In this document: piece after piece, positions 51,101-61,716 of the stretch | How the letters are laid out: each line of letters opens with the position of its first letter | Position numbering within the stretch: the stretch's first letter is position 1 | Assembly (NCBI GenBank): GCA_009829735.1 | Contig: CM020619.1 | Location: 27,616,063 to 27,680,062, forward strand | Reading direction: 5' to 3' | Source of the DNA: Pyropia yezoensis | Taxonomy: Eukaryota; Rhodophyta; Bangiophyceae; Bangiales; Bangiaceae | Length of the DNA: 64,000 bases | The notes under the pieces: generated by a model | The model's database searches: none | Seen by the model: the letters and a program-made list of their open reading frames with translations, nothing else | Told to the model about the DNA's origin: nothing | Position numbers and translations under genes: made by a program

Positions 51101-52227
51101 TGCTTTCTTAGCATCCGTCGTACCCCTTCAGCTACCGAAGGGGGAAGGTGGTCGACGTCAGCCTCGGCCAGTGCCTTCAAGGCTTCTTGGTCCTCTGGCG
51201 GAATGTCCGCCGGAGCTGTTGATGGGTTAAGTTTCCCGACATCGGGTTGCTGCCGCTCGGTGGTCTCGGCGACCGACAGTACCTCAAGTAGTTCCACTTG
51301 ACCTTCCTTGTCAGGGGTAAGGATGTCTCCTTCGTAGAGCTCGGCAATCCCGAGGATAGTTCCTTTCGGAAGGGTGACTGCCTTACGGCGATAGTTCGCC
51401 ATCACGAGCAGTGATGACCCCCACGCTGGGAGGTCTACGATACCGTTGGCCATGGTCAACCCATGGCGCTTGTAGGTTCGTAGGTTGGACTGGACTCTGC
51501 AGATGCCTGCGAGGTCACAGTTAACCGGGAGAACGGTCTCCGATAACGGCTCAAAGCGAGTCCGCTTAGCCAGCCGGAGTGTCTTCGGTTCTACGCTTGC
51601 GTATACCTCAGCCACGTTAGCGTGGCTCCCTTGCAGCCTCAGGTCCCTGACGATAGCGGTCTGCCCTCTCTTCGTCCCGTCGGCCTCGTGCAGCTCGACG
51701 GTCCTCCGGCCCGGCTGGATTGCATCAACGTGAACGTTGATGAAGGTGCACCCCAGTATGCAGGGCACAGGTAGAGTCTCACACACCAGGAAGTCAACTT
51801 CCGTAGTGAGCTCCCCGATGGTGACCTGCAGCGACATCGCTGCGGTCATACGAATGAGACGACCATTCGCATCCTTGATCGTGGGTCCCCGAGCAACTCT
51901 GACTCGCGGGAGCCACTTGTCCGGGAGGGTATCCTTCCGGATCAGGTTAGGTCCAGCCCCTGTATCTAGTACAGGGTAATACGATCGGGTCGAGTGGGGG
52001 TCAACCCCCAGTGTAGCTGACACCTTGAAGTTCTCCAAGGTAAACAGTACGTGGCCTACACCGATATCCGGTGTAGCTCGGGCATCCTGAACAGGGCCCT
52101 TGTCTGGTTCCATGTGACGGGGCTTCTCGTCCTCTCCTCCCAACCTTGGAGGTTGGTCATCAATCCCCTGACGCCGTGTCGTCGGGGCCGGAAGGTGTAC
52201 CCGGGGGTTGATGCGGCGTCGGCTCAA
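48136..52227 (-). CDS. pol: Element A Pol: protease, RT, RNase H, integrase, chromodomain, one in-frame TGA
   Basis: One minus-strand frame interrupted by a single TGA at 51024-51022. Upstream part (401 residues to the stop, start codon uncertain) has the protease motif VLDTGAGPNLIRK. Downstream, after PARSQPHRAGP, come RT (FCIDFRRLNLVTKKDSYPLP, MPFGLSNAPATFQ, CLVYLDDVIVFSR), RNase H (VIDVDACDTQVGCTL, ERECLGVIWAVQLL) and integrase. Integrase shows HENPTAGH, CHPCARNR, VAIDILGPLP, LSDSGANL and NGQVERFNRT, that is HHCC plus D, D, E. A C-terminal chromodomain (VKVMWVGYDSPTWEQAANI) ends the protein. The TGA stands where family B has Pro in its PGAPPIRQQPYR block, so it is either a nonsense mutation or readthrough (TGA followed by C). 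Catalytic motifs are otherwise intact. Confidence 0.93.
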
Positions 52228-52310
52228 CCGCGCTCTCCGTGGGGCTTTCCCCGCGGCGGTCCGGGGTGGCTTGCTAGGATTACCCCAGCGACCCCGTGTC
52301 GTCCTTCCTC

Positions 52311-54487
52311 TTACTCGTTTCCCGTGATCGGCCGGGTACTATCTTCCGGGATATCCGGGACAGGAGGTGCCTCCTCGACTGCGAGCACTCCTCCTGGAGC
52401 TTGCTGCCTACCCGGTGCCGGGCCTCTGGTGGGATACCCCCCAATGGATGCCTTGCGTTGCGCCGCCGCCCGTCGAGACTCCTCCGGGATGAGCGAGCAT
52501 GAGGACACCCAGTGTTGGGGGTCTCCGCACAGCATGCATCCGGACGTGCCGGCCGTCCCGGGCGTCCGCGTCGGGTTGGCTCCATAGGTTCGGTTGCCTG
52601 CCTCGGGCACCCGAGGGCCGGCCCCTTGGTAGGCCTTGGGTCCCGGTGCCAACCGGAACATGGACTCCCCCAGCCGGTTGGTTCTACCAGCGATGTGCGG
52701 AGGTGCCTCCGTACGCACTGCCCATGTCGGCAGGGGTTGGTGAGCGTTACCCATAACCGGGGCATACCCCGTAGTCCGAACATACGGGACGCGCCGGCCC
52801 ACTCCCTCGTTGACCTGGAACTGGGTCCCAGCCGGAGCGATGTACGCTACCGTGCCATGCTCATCAATCACCGGCGTCGCCGGTAGCAACAGGTGGCCCT
52901 GTTGGTCGACTAGAGGTTCATCCTCACCCGTAGGGGTATGTTCGGTCGCCACCAGTACTGGTGCGGCCTTACGCTCCACCATCTCTTGCCTCGGTACCGG
53001 GGTAAGACTGGGCTTGCCTCCCTCACCCTTGGGCTTCGGGGCCAAGGCACATTCCGGGTGTAGCACCCGGTAGCGTCCCCTAGGGACTTGCACATATGCA
53101 TCAGTCGACTAAAGTTCGTCCGAGCCGTATTGGCTCCCCGTGCGGATATCCGCACATAGTTGGGTACTCCTGCGAACAGGATGGCCCGTAGCTCCCCTTC
53201 GCCGAGAAGCTTCCCCAGCTCGTAGTCGAGCTCTTGGATCCGGCGTCCGAACATCTCCTCATCCTCCCAGGACTGGGCGGTGGCGGTGCGGAGGGCCCGA
53301 TAGTGGTCTTCGCACTTGTCTTCACTGAGGTAGCTGCTAAGCAGCTCCTTCAGTATACCGCGGTAATCCATGGGGGTGGCTGCGACCCTCATTCAAGGCA
53401 TCGGGGATGCCTGGCGGAGGATGCCTCGGACCCGTTCATCAACGAAGAACGGGAGGATCTCCAGCGCCAGCCCATCGTTGACGAGTGCCTCGTCCGCGGC
53501 TGCCTTGGAGCTAGTCAGGAAGCCAATGACTGCCAACGGGCATCCGTTAGGGCCCCCGAACATAGGGACTCCCTTCATAAGGGTCTGCATAGAGCGGATC
53601 GCTCGGTGCGAGGTCGTACGCATCGATTCCGATACGGTGGTGGATCGGTCTTCCAAACGATAACGATCAGGAGTCAGTACCGACCTGCGGACTTCGTTGA
53701 CAATCTCCGTGTCCGCGTCCTGGATATCCAGTCGCTTGGCCAGTTTATGAGTAAACTCATCGGACTCAATCCGCTTCAGTAAGCTCGCAGTAACCTGCGC
53801 TGTTATCGCTTGCACCAGTGACGCTGGAACTTCCGGCGTCGGCGCCTCGGGTGCCCGAGTTGCCTGGCTTCCGTCGTCGATGGGGTACTGCGATACGGTA
53901 CCGTCTCCCCCCATCGCCGACTCTGTTCCGGCGTAAGTATCCGCCGGACCATGTCCGCGGAGCCCGCTCTGGGTGCTCCGGGCGTAGCGCTCCGTATGGC
54001 TACGTTCCAACTCAGCCGACGAGTCGGATCCACAACCCGCCGTGTCCGGGGGTTGTCCAGGAGTAGCAACACCGGGGTTGACCCTGGTGGACTCCGAAAG
54101 TAGTCCGGCCGGTTCGAACCGTACCGGTGTGGGAGGAATACGACGGGGTACCGTCGTATGGCGTGCTGACATCAGCACAGCCATTGCGTCCTCCGTACGC
54201 TCTTGACGGGCGTCGAGCCCGGCGAACCGGGCCTCGATGCGAGCCAATGATGCCATCAGGGAATCCCCTGGCGAAGGTGGCGGCGGCGTGAGGTCGGCAG
54301 TGGACAGTTGCGGCGGTCCGCCGCCCCCGGCCGTCCGTGCCGTACCAAGCGTCGATCCGGCACCGGAGAGCACCGGCGTCTCAATGTTGTCGATCGGGTT
54401 ACCGATCCCGGTTCCCGGGTTCAGCTCCGGGGTCGGTGTCGACGCCGATCCGTCATCTTGAACGTTTCCCGTCTCATGGGTAGACAT
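52311..54487 (-). pseudogene. gag: Element A Gag with one in-frame TGA and one frameshift
   Basis: ATG 54487 opens a Gag with a Pro/Thr/Gly-rich N-terminus and a helical region. TGA at 53395-53393 interrupts it inside the capsid region, and coding resumes in the same frame (MRVAATPMDYRG...). A frameshift near 53095 moves the frame before the zinc knuckle CMLCGDPQHWVSSC (CX2CX4HX4C, 52538-52497). The protein ends ITGNE-TAA, matching the GNE end of family B Gag. The element cannot make full Gag as it stands, so it is probably inactive or trans-dependent. Confidence 0.85.
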
Positions 54488-54694
54488 AGTCACAATCAGT
54501 CAACCGACGTAACAGTCACCACGAATAAGAGAGCGAGGGGGTAGTTGGGGGAGAGTTACAGTAGATCGAAGTCAAACGCAACCACTCAAAACAATCAACC
54601 AGATCGCAGCACCACGAGTACAAGAAATGGACCGGATCCCTATCCGTGTGCCAGGGCCGAAGACGGCGTCACCACAAGGGTGACGGAAACCCGT

Positions 54695-54711
54695 CCCCTG
54701 CTGCTCCACCA
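54695..54711 (-). promoter_or_regulatory. Primer-binding site of element A
   Basis: Minus strand TGGTGGAGCAGCAGGGG, one base after the 5' LTR. Identical to the family B site. Confidence 0.88.
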
Positions 54712-54712
54712 A

Positions 54713-55074
54713 TGTAGCACAATAGGTATCCGCTGCACGTCCACTCTCAGGGAACGCTCTCCAAGGGGGATCGGCACCAACGTCACCGGGAGGCCAAGGT
54801 TGCTGTCCTTGGAGCGCAAGCCACGGGACCAAGATGGGAGCCCAGAGGAGAGGGGTTTGTTGTTCTACCTTGGCCGGCGGTGGATTCGCCGCCGGCCCCC
54901 ACGTTACAAACCCTCGGAGACACTACTAACTACCCTCCACACCAAGATGCAAGTCCCTCTGGTCATACGCAACTTCTAGATACCGTGACCAATACGGACT
55001 CCCAAATTAAAAGTTAAGGGTTAGAAGTAGCCCCCCCTTATAAGGGTCACAATACGGTCAACCAGATTGCTACA
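54713..55074 (-). repeat. Element A 5' LTR (right copy)
   Basis: 362 bp, same termini as the left LTR. The TATA region here reads CTTATAAG (55037-55044), a perfect palindrome, so it presents a TATA box on both strands. It is followed outside by the target duplication ACGCC. Confidence 0.93.
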
Positions 55075-55079
55075 ACGCC

Positions 55080-57586
55080 TCGCCACGCAGCCACCCTCAA
55101 ACCCCATTCCGCTCAAGGTGGTGCCATCTCCTCACCCCCCCCGGCGGTCCCTCTCCACCATAATACATCGCCATCAATAGTGCCATCATTAGTGCAGCTT
55201 CCGAAAGTCCGACGACCGCAGTCATGCGAGAGAACGCCGTTCGCTCCACAGCCTCCTTCCTGAGCGAGCAAGAACATTCGAAAACTTAAAAACTTTTCAT
55301 GTAGCCCGCAAAGCGCAAATCAATAATGAAAAGCATCCCCAATCAAAACACAAAACTCGTGTGTGTATGGTACCCGAGCCCCGGCCGTCAGGGTTGTTAT
55401 AGTGCTTTTCTATAAAGTGCCCGGACACCGTGCTGCGGCGCTTCTCATGTCGGAGGTGGACCACCAAGTCGCGAGGGCATGGGCAGCCAATGGCAGCTTG
55501 GGCAACCCAGGCCTGTCCACGTGCCTGAACCTGCTGCCGGTACTCTGGTGAGTGCCGTTGACCAAGGCCAGACCTCACGGGAGAGGTTTCCATATTGATG
55601 CAAGTTGGCTTCTTGCCTGGTGGCCCTGTCTCTGCGATCGATCGAAGCTCGTTCCCAACAGACTCAGCTTGAATGGGATCCGCAGCATTTCAAAGTTTAC
55701 CCTGTACATTTCCTGGCACATTGCGATATTTGATGAGATCGACTGATGAAGGCTCGACAGCCACACAATGACAAGCCTCGAGTTGACAGGCCACTTTTTG
55801 AAATCCGTGGAGTGCTTCTGGTGGCGGATTATCCGTCACCGTCGTCGCCTCCTCTACCGACGTCGCAGCGATCTGGCCGCGGGACGGCTGCTGGCGATCG
55901 GAGGCGGCGGCGGCGGCGGCGGCGGGAACGTTGGTGACGGCGGCGGCAGCGACGATGGTGACGATCATGATGTGCTGTCGTTGTGCTCGGCGACCGTCTT
56001 TTTGGCGGCGTTGGGTGTCCGAGGCGACGGTGGCGGCGGCCCCGTCCGTGGCAATGACGGCGTTTGACGGTCGTGACGTCGGTGGGCGTCAGCGTCGGCG
56101 GTGGCGGTCGATGGCCACCTCGACAGCAACGGCAGGTGTGCTCGTCTGTGGTGGTGGAGGGGGGGGGGTTGGGGGGGGGGGCGGAGGAGTAGGCGGAGGG
56201 GGGGGGGTGGAGGGGGCGGGGGGGGTGGAGGGGGGGGGGGCAGGGGCTGTGGTGGCTGTGGGTGGTGGGCGACAGTGGGGGGGGAATGATTGCTGTGGTT
56301 GTGGTGGTGAGCGACGGTGGGGGGGGGGGATGGCTTCCATGATGTTTGATGGGGTGTCGGCGGTGGAGGGGGTCGTCGTGGCGGCGTCGATGATCGTCTG
56401 CGGTGGCGGAAAGGGCGGGTGCGTTCATCCACGGCGGCAAAGGGTGTCCACGTTCGTGGCGATTTAGGTGGGGGGAGGTGCACGACGGCGGTAGTGGTTT
56501 GATCAGGGGACGGGGGGGGGCTGCTGCGGCTGTGATGTTGGGGGCGGGTACGGGGAGAATTGCCTTGAGGGTGACGGGCGGGCGGGTACGGTGGTGAGGG
56601 GAGGTATACGGAGGGTGGAAGGGACTTGTAGGTAGAGCGCTCGTGATGGTGGGGGTGGTGGATGCTTGGAGAAGTGGTGGGTGGTAGGAGGGGGAGGGTT
56701 GTGGGGGGTGTGGAGGAGGGGGGGGGGGTGCTTGAGTAGGTGGGGTTCTTGGGGGGAATAGGTGCTCGGGGGGGGGTTGGGTCATTGGGGGCGACCCCGC
56801 TGCCTCTATCTTTTTATCACTAGTTTTTCCATGTTTTCTTTTCCCGTAGCGTTGAAGTGGTGGGCGAGTTTTATGGCTGGTCGTCGTGGCTGCTTGGCAG
56901 GTGCGAGGGACTGCGGCGGTGGCGGCAGTGGGCTGCGGCGGTCGTTGACGGGGACGGTTGCGGGGATGTCGTCGCTGTGGCAGTCTTTCGCGGCGGATTT
57001 CCGCCGCGGTGCTGCTCGTGGCCGCCCCAAGTTGTGACGACAGCGGTATGGGGGTGGCGGCGGCGTCGATTGTGCTCTGGGGGTCCAGGCGAGCGGCGAC
57101 GGCGGATGCGGCTTGGTGGGGTGGTGACGGTCGCTGCTGCGGGCTGGGTTAATGGGGGGAGAACGAGCGGCGGCTGTGGAGGTGCTACCGCTGGGGACGC
57201 TGTTTGTCCTCGTCCGTCGTGGCGGAGGAGTGGTGGGGGGGGTGGAAACGACTGCGTTGGCGTGCTGACGGGGGCCGGAGGAGGGGACAGCTGTTGTCGT
57301 CGTGGTTGGAGTTGGGGGGGTTGGCCATGATTGTGCCGGCTGTGGGGGGAAGACGGTAAGAGGAGCTCGACGTGGGGGGGGGGAGGGGGAAGGCCGCAGA
57401 GTGCTCGTAGTCGTGCAGCTTGGTTGGGTACTGTGGGGGGGCTTGTGCTGGGGGGAGCTTCGTGCTGGGGGGGGGGCGGGTTTCAGGTAGGGGGAGGGGG
57501 CGGCTGGGGGTGGGCGGGGATGCAGGGGTAGTGGGGTCGCCACCGCAGAGTCCGTTTTGTTTGCACAACTGTACTACTTCAATATT
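55080..57586. other. Host spacer with long G-rich tracts
   Basis: After the insertion site a short stretch of ordinary composition (to about 55.9 kb) gives way to strongly strand-asymmetric G-rich DNA at 56.13-56.35, 56.50-56.78 and 57.23-57.53 kb, with many G4-G11 runs on the plus strand. These are plausible G-quadruplex regions. Open frames here (poly-His/Pro on the minus strand) are composition artefacts. Confidence 0.55.
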
Positions 57587-58385
57587 TTATTTCTCCCCGA
57601 GTGTTTGTGACAGGAACGCTTCGTGCTTGTTCGTGATGGTGGGGAACGTCTGTGGAGGCGCCGCGGAGGTGGGCTCGTAGAGTGACGGGTAAAGTGACGG
57701 GCGAATTCCCCCTGCCGCCGGGCGCCCCCCTCGCGGGTGGCTGCTCGGGGCGATGGCGACGTCGCCGGCGGGTGCGGCGCCTCGGCGCGCGCGGCCGCCG
57801 GCTCCACCGGGCGCCTGCGCGCGAGGCTGCTCGTCCGTGGCGGTGGCGGCCGCTTGCGCACGCCACGGGCGACGGCGGCGGCGGGCATCGCGGCCGCGGC
57901 GGCCGCATCGGGGGTGACGAGGCCAGTCGCCGTGGCAGGGGTGCGGGGTGCAGAAACCGCAGCGCGGGACATGGTGGAGGCGGCTGGCGGCGGTGGTGCT
58001 CGGTCTGTGAGTGCCACCTCCCCCCACCGCACCCAACCGCAGCGAGGGGGGCGCCGCCGGTCGGGCGGGCGACACCGCCGCCGGGGGCGCCCGCGGCTGC
58101 GGCAGCGGCGTTTGGGGTGGCGGTGGCTGCGGCGGCGGTGGGGACGGTGGCTGTTGCGGCGGATATGGCGGCGGCGGCGGCGGCAGGGACGCGGTAGCGG
58201 CGGCGGCGGCGGCGCCCCTGCCCCTCCCGCCCGTCCGCCCCCCCCCCCGCTGCGCGGCCAGGATGCGCACGCGCGACGGCGGCGGCGGAGTTGCGTAAGG
58301 TCGCCCAGCGGCCGGCGGGCCTCCCCAGGCCGCCCTCCTCGCCCTCCGGCGCCCCCGCGGCCGGCTCAGCCACGTCAGCCGCCAC
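57587..58385 (-). CDS. Possible low-complexity protein, frame uncertain
   Basis: Minus-strand DNA rich in Ala/Pro/Arg codons ends in a segment of normal composition with strong GC3 (RPSLYPSLYEPTSAAPP, then PTITNKHEAFLSQTLGEK and TAA at 57589-57587), which looks like a real C-terminus. Upstream, another minus frame (from about 58385, AADVAEPAAGAPEGEEGG) looks the more coding-like. A shift or small intron would be needed to join them. No ATG is certain and no family is recognised. Confidence 0.3.
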
Positions 58386-59660
58386 CCGACGAGGAGCTTC
58401 GCGGTACCACCGCCTATTGGGCCTACCAGGGGAGGCAGCAGTGGCAGAGGCAGGTGCGGCAGTGGCAGTGGTTCATAATTTTCGTTTTTTTCTCTGTCGA
58501 CGCCTGACCCGCCGCAGAAATACACGCACGCGCTCCGCTGCGCGACAGCCAGATGGCAGGCGCAACGCCAGCCGAAGTCGGCCACCCCTACATGCTACCC
58601 GTAGCTCCTTCCACAACACCAGCTAACCTCCCCCGCCTCCCTCCCACCCCCCCCCCACGCCCCCCTCTCCACCAGCTCACGCATCACGCAATACGGCAGC
58701 GACAACATAGGGGTGGGTGCCAAAAGGAGTCTCGGCTAGGTGACGGGCCACTGGCCGCCGCGGCCTACCCGCGGACGCCACCACGGGGGGGGTGGATCAC
58801 TCACGCTCAACCCACCGCGACCAACCCCACCCCCGCCGCCCCCACCCCATCCTCTGTCATCGGCACACCCGCTCCAAGCGCCACCATTCCTCCGCCCCCC
58901 GTGGCGGCCCGGCGGCGACGGCACCAGCGCAATACCGCCGCCGCCCTCTCCCCCACCGCTGAGGCTATGCTTGCGCCGCCCGCCTGCCAATGCGTCTCTT
59001 CCCCCCAGCCCCCACCCGCCCCCTACCTGCTGCCGCCGCCACCGCCCCAGCCCACCTCGACAGTTGCGGGCGCCAACGCGGCCGTGGCTGTAGCATCCCT
59101 GGCCCCGACTTGGCGCAGACCCGGGACTGCAACCAGAGAGCACCAGGTGCCAGAACACGCCCGCCGTGTGTTGATGGTTGGCGGCCGTGGCCCGTGTCCG
59201 GCACTGGGATGCGGTGGACTACGCTATCCACACGTGAGAGAGGGATTTCTGATGGGTTTTTGCATACTTGTGAGGGATTTGATTTGAGAGAATTTGAGTG
59301 TGAGATTAGTGAGTGGGAACAGAATTAGTAGTGATAGTGGCCCCCGACCTGACGAGGTCAGACTCGGGTCGGGGCCACTCGGGGGTATGGGGGGGACTAC
59401 CTGGCCAACGTGCCGAGGCTCCCCCAGATGCACGTTAAGAGGGACAGCGAGGCGCCCTTGGCCCGCGCCCTCAGGAAAAAGACAACTGCGCGTTTGCTTT
59501 CCTCTTCCCCGTGTGCACTACCGTGCGTATCTGCTTGCTCTGCGAGCAGGCACGTGAGGCAACAGGCATACCACTCTCTTAGTTCCCCTTTCTGTGTTAC
59601 CTGTCCCTTTCCTCCGAGGGATATTGACACGTGTCTGAGAGGATCGAGATTTATACCACA
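58386..59660. other. Spacer leading into element C; its 5' LTR is probably here but unresolved
   Basis: Pro/Thr/Arg-coding-like C-rich DNA to about 59.1 kb, then lower-GC sequence. By analogy with A and B the 5' LTR of element C should end at TACCACA (59654-59660). A TGTAGCA word at 59089 could be its start, but I cannot confirm it without a second LTR, which lies outside the window. Confidence 0.4.
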
Positions 59661-59664
59661 TGTT

Positions 59665-59679
59665 TGGTGGAGCAGCAGG
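59665..59679 (+). promoter_or_regulatory. Primer-binding site of element C
   Basis: TGGTGGAGCAGCAGG, then CGACAGG; the first 15 bases are identical to the sites of A and B. It lies four bases after the presumed LTR end CACA. Confidence 0.8.
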
Positions 59680-59869
59680 CGACAGGAGGGTTTGAGAAGA
59701 GACATTTGGGAGCAGCGGTTGGGTTGTTCCTGGTCTGTCTTTTTCTGTGGTTTGGGAATTATTTGCACCCGTTCACGGGAATCCCATTCCTGGCTCTCCA
59801 ACCCCTCTCTTGTGGTCTTGCGATCTTCGGACACGCAGGCAACTGGACTGTGGATGTCAAGAGTCCAAC

Positions 59870-61630
59870 ATGGCTACCCTCCCTGGCACGACGGTGCCCG
59901 AAGAGGTAGACCCCGCGTCCCTTGACGCATCCCTGGTCACCGCGGGGGACGGTGCCCAACCCGGCGCTCTCCCTACGGCTCAAGCAGACCTGGGTGTGAC
60001 ATCCGGTAGCGGACTGGAGTCTGAAGGCGGCCAAGTACCTCCTGCTCCCGTTCCTCCGGCTTTTCCTCCTGTGGGAGCCACCCCGGGGTCAACGGCGTTT
60101 GAGTCCGCTCGCAGCAGACGTCTCCCTTCTGTCGGATCCACTCCTCAACCTCCAGGGATAGCCCCTGGTGTGTTTACTCCTGGACCCACACATGGCAGCT
60201 GGGTGCATACACCTCTTCCTGTGGGCACTAGCAGTGCCAGAGGCACCGCTGTAACTGGTTCTACGGGTCACCCTGAGGCCTCGACTCCTGGGACCGGCCA
60301 AGCTTTTCCTCCCCTTGCGTCCTATGGAGCGGGGAGCTCCAAGACCGGTAACCGGAGCAGCCGGAGGCGTCGGCGTCATCATCGTCGCTCTAGCACCAGC
60401 AAGACCAGTTCCTCCAGCTCTGAGGAGGGATATGACTGGGACGCATCTCCTGGCCCAACTCGGCGCAGGCTAGTCGAGTTTGACCTCCCTGCCCACTAAG
60501 TGGGAGATGCCACCCAGAACAAGGTCACGTATTGGGGTAACTACCGGCTGGAGAACCAAGACCAAGGTTACACTCGGAAGATGGCGAAGAAGATGGCATC
60601 GCTGAACCGGCGAATGCAGCCGAGCTTCGGGCGACATCCTAAGTTTTCCGGGAAGAGACCGGCGCTTACCTTTGCCTTCCTGCGCCGGTTTGTCAAGGCA
60701 TGCAACGAAAACGATGTGTCCGAGGGCAAGGCTCTCTACCTTCTGGTTAATTTCATGACCGGAGAAGCAAAACAGCGGTTCGCACAGGTTCTACCAGACT
60801 CTGCCGGACACATTGTCGGGCGTACCGTTGGGAGCTATCCGGAAGCGGTCAACTGGCTCCTGTCCAACGACGCTGACGCGGACTCCCTGCGCAAGGCAGT
60901 CGGCAGGTTGAACCGGGCAACCATGGAACGACAAGAGACTCCAGAGGCCTTCGCCCGCCGTGTCCGGGAGATGAGCGAGGCTTGTGGCAACGTTTACCTT
61001 GAAGACAGGCTCAAGATGATCTTCTCGGAAGGGCTTCCTGAATACCTTCAAGTGGACGCGTAGAACTACAACCAGGAACATCAAGAACGTACCTTCCAGC
61101 AGTTGATGGCCAACACCGAGGGCAAGTACCGGCAAGCCAAGGCACTCCGGGCTCCCATGGTGTCAACTCCTAAGCCGTTGTCGCGAGCTCGTCCCGGACC
61201 CGACAAGTGTAAGGGAGGTGATAGCCCTGTACCGGTACTCGCAGGTGGCGAGGCCTCACCCGTGGGGTCAGGAGACAAGTTGGGCGGCTTCGTTTCTAAG
61301 GAGCAACCTTCCCTAGTCGCCCCCAAGCAGGTCAAGAACGAGCGGCTCCGGTCTTGTTGGCTGTGCCAGAAGGAGGACCACATGTCCTACCAGTGGCCGA
61401 CCATTCCCAAGGACCTCCAGGAGAAACTCAAGCGTCATGGACTGGTGTTTGCAAAGGCGGTCAACTAGGCTGACCGACAAGCGCCCTCCAAGATGGACAA
61501 GGCACAGGTACACGCAATCCGGGTGGCAACCTTGCAGAGCATCACGGAGGCTCTGGCAAGGGAAGCTCCTACGGACTTTGACCTGGAGACCGAAACCTCT
61601 TAGGACTCCTCGGACCCGGGAAACGAGTAG
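59870..61630 (+). pseudogene. gag: Element C Gag, one frame with four internal stops
   Basis: ATG 59870 opens a Ser/Thr/Pro-rich N-terminal part ending in an Arg/His/Ser run (NRSSRRRRRHHRRSSTS). TAA at 60497-60499 interrupts the frame. The capsid-like part follows in the same frame (FAFLRRFVKACNENDVSEG, SYPEAVNWLLSN, EAFARRVREMSEACGN) and clearly matches family B Gag. TAG at 61061, TAG at 61466 and TAG at 61601 follow, and the last stop in frame is TAG 61628-61630. The zinc knuckle reads CWLCQKEDHMSYQW, with Trp in place of the fourth ligand Cys. Confidence 0.85.
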
Positions 61631-61716
61631 GGCAGGCGCTCTGCACAAGTGTCTTCCCGAATCTCCGACGGCAGGGTACTTCTACCCGTTCTCCCCTTGC
61701 GTGCCGGGAGAAATGA

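Larger units (their letters stand above)
26379..55074 (-). mobile_element. Element A: Ty3/gypsy chromodomain LTR retrotransposon, split by nested family B
   Basis: LTRs of 363 and 362 bp lie at 26379-26741 and 54713-55074. They share termini TGTAGCA...TGCTACA and are flanked by the 5-bp target duplication ACGCC (26374-26378 and 55075-55079), which ties the two distant LTRs to one insertion. Gag, protease, RT, RNase H, integrase and chromodomain are on the minus strand, so the 5' LTR is the right one. Family B (27097-45077) interrupts it; without B the element is about 10.7 kb. An extra ORF is encoded on the plus strand between pol and the 3' LTR. LTRs differ at about 14 positions plus one indel (about 4%), and the coding parts carry three in-frame stops and a frameshift, so it is an older, probably inactive copy. 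Confidence 0.93.

Noticed and set aside
55829..56785. Pro/His-rich minus frame
   Set aside because: Composition artefact of poly(G)-rich plus strand; no ATG context, domain or GC3 pattern.
59089..59660. TGTAGCA at 59089 as start of the element C 5' LTR
   Set aside because: Matches the start of the A LTR by seven bases only; C should start TGTGGTA if its ends are inverted like A and B. No second LTR is available for comparison.
59870..61630. TAA/TAG read as glutamine (alternative genetic code) to explain stops in element C
   Set aside because: INO1 and the secreted-protein gene in the same window end in TAA at the expected family or ORF end, so TAA is a normal stop here.
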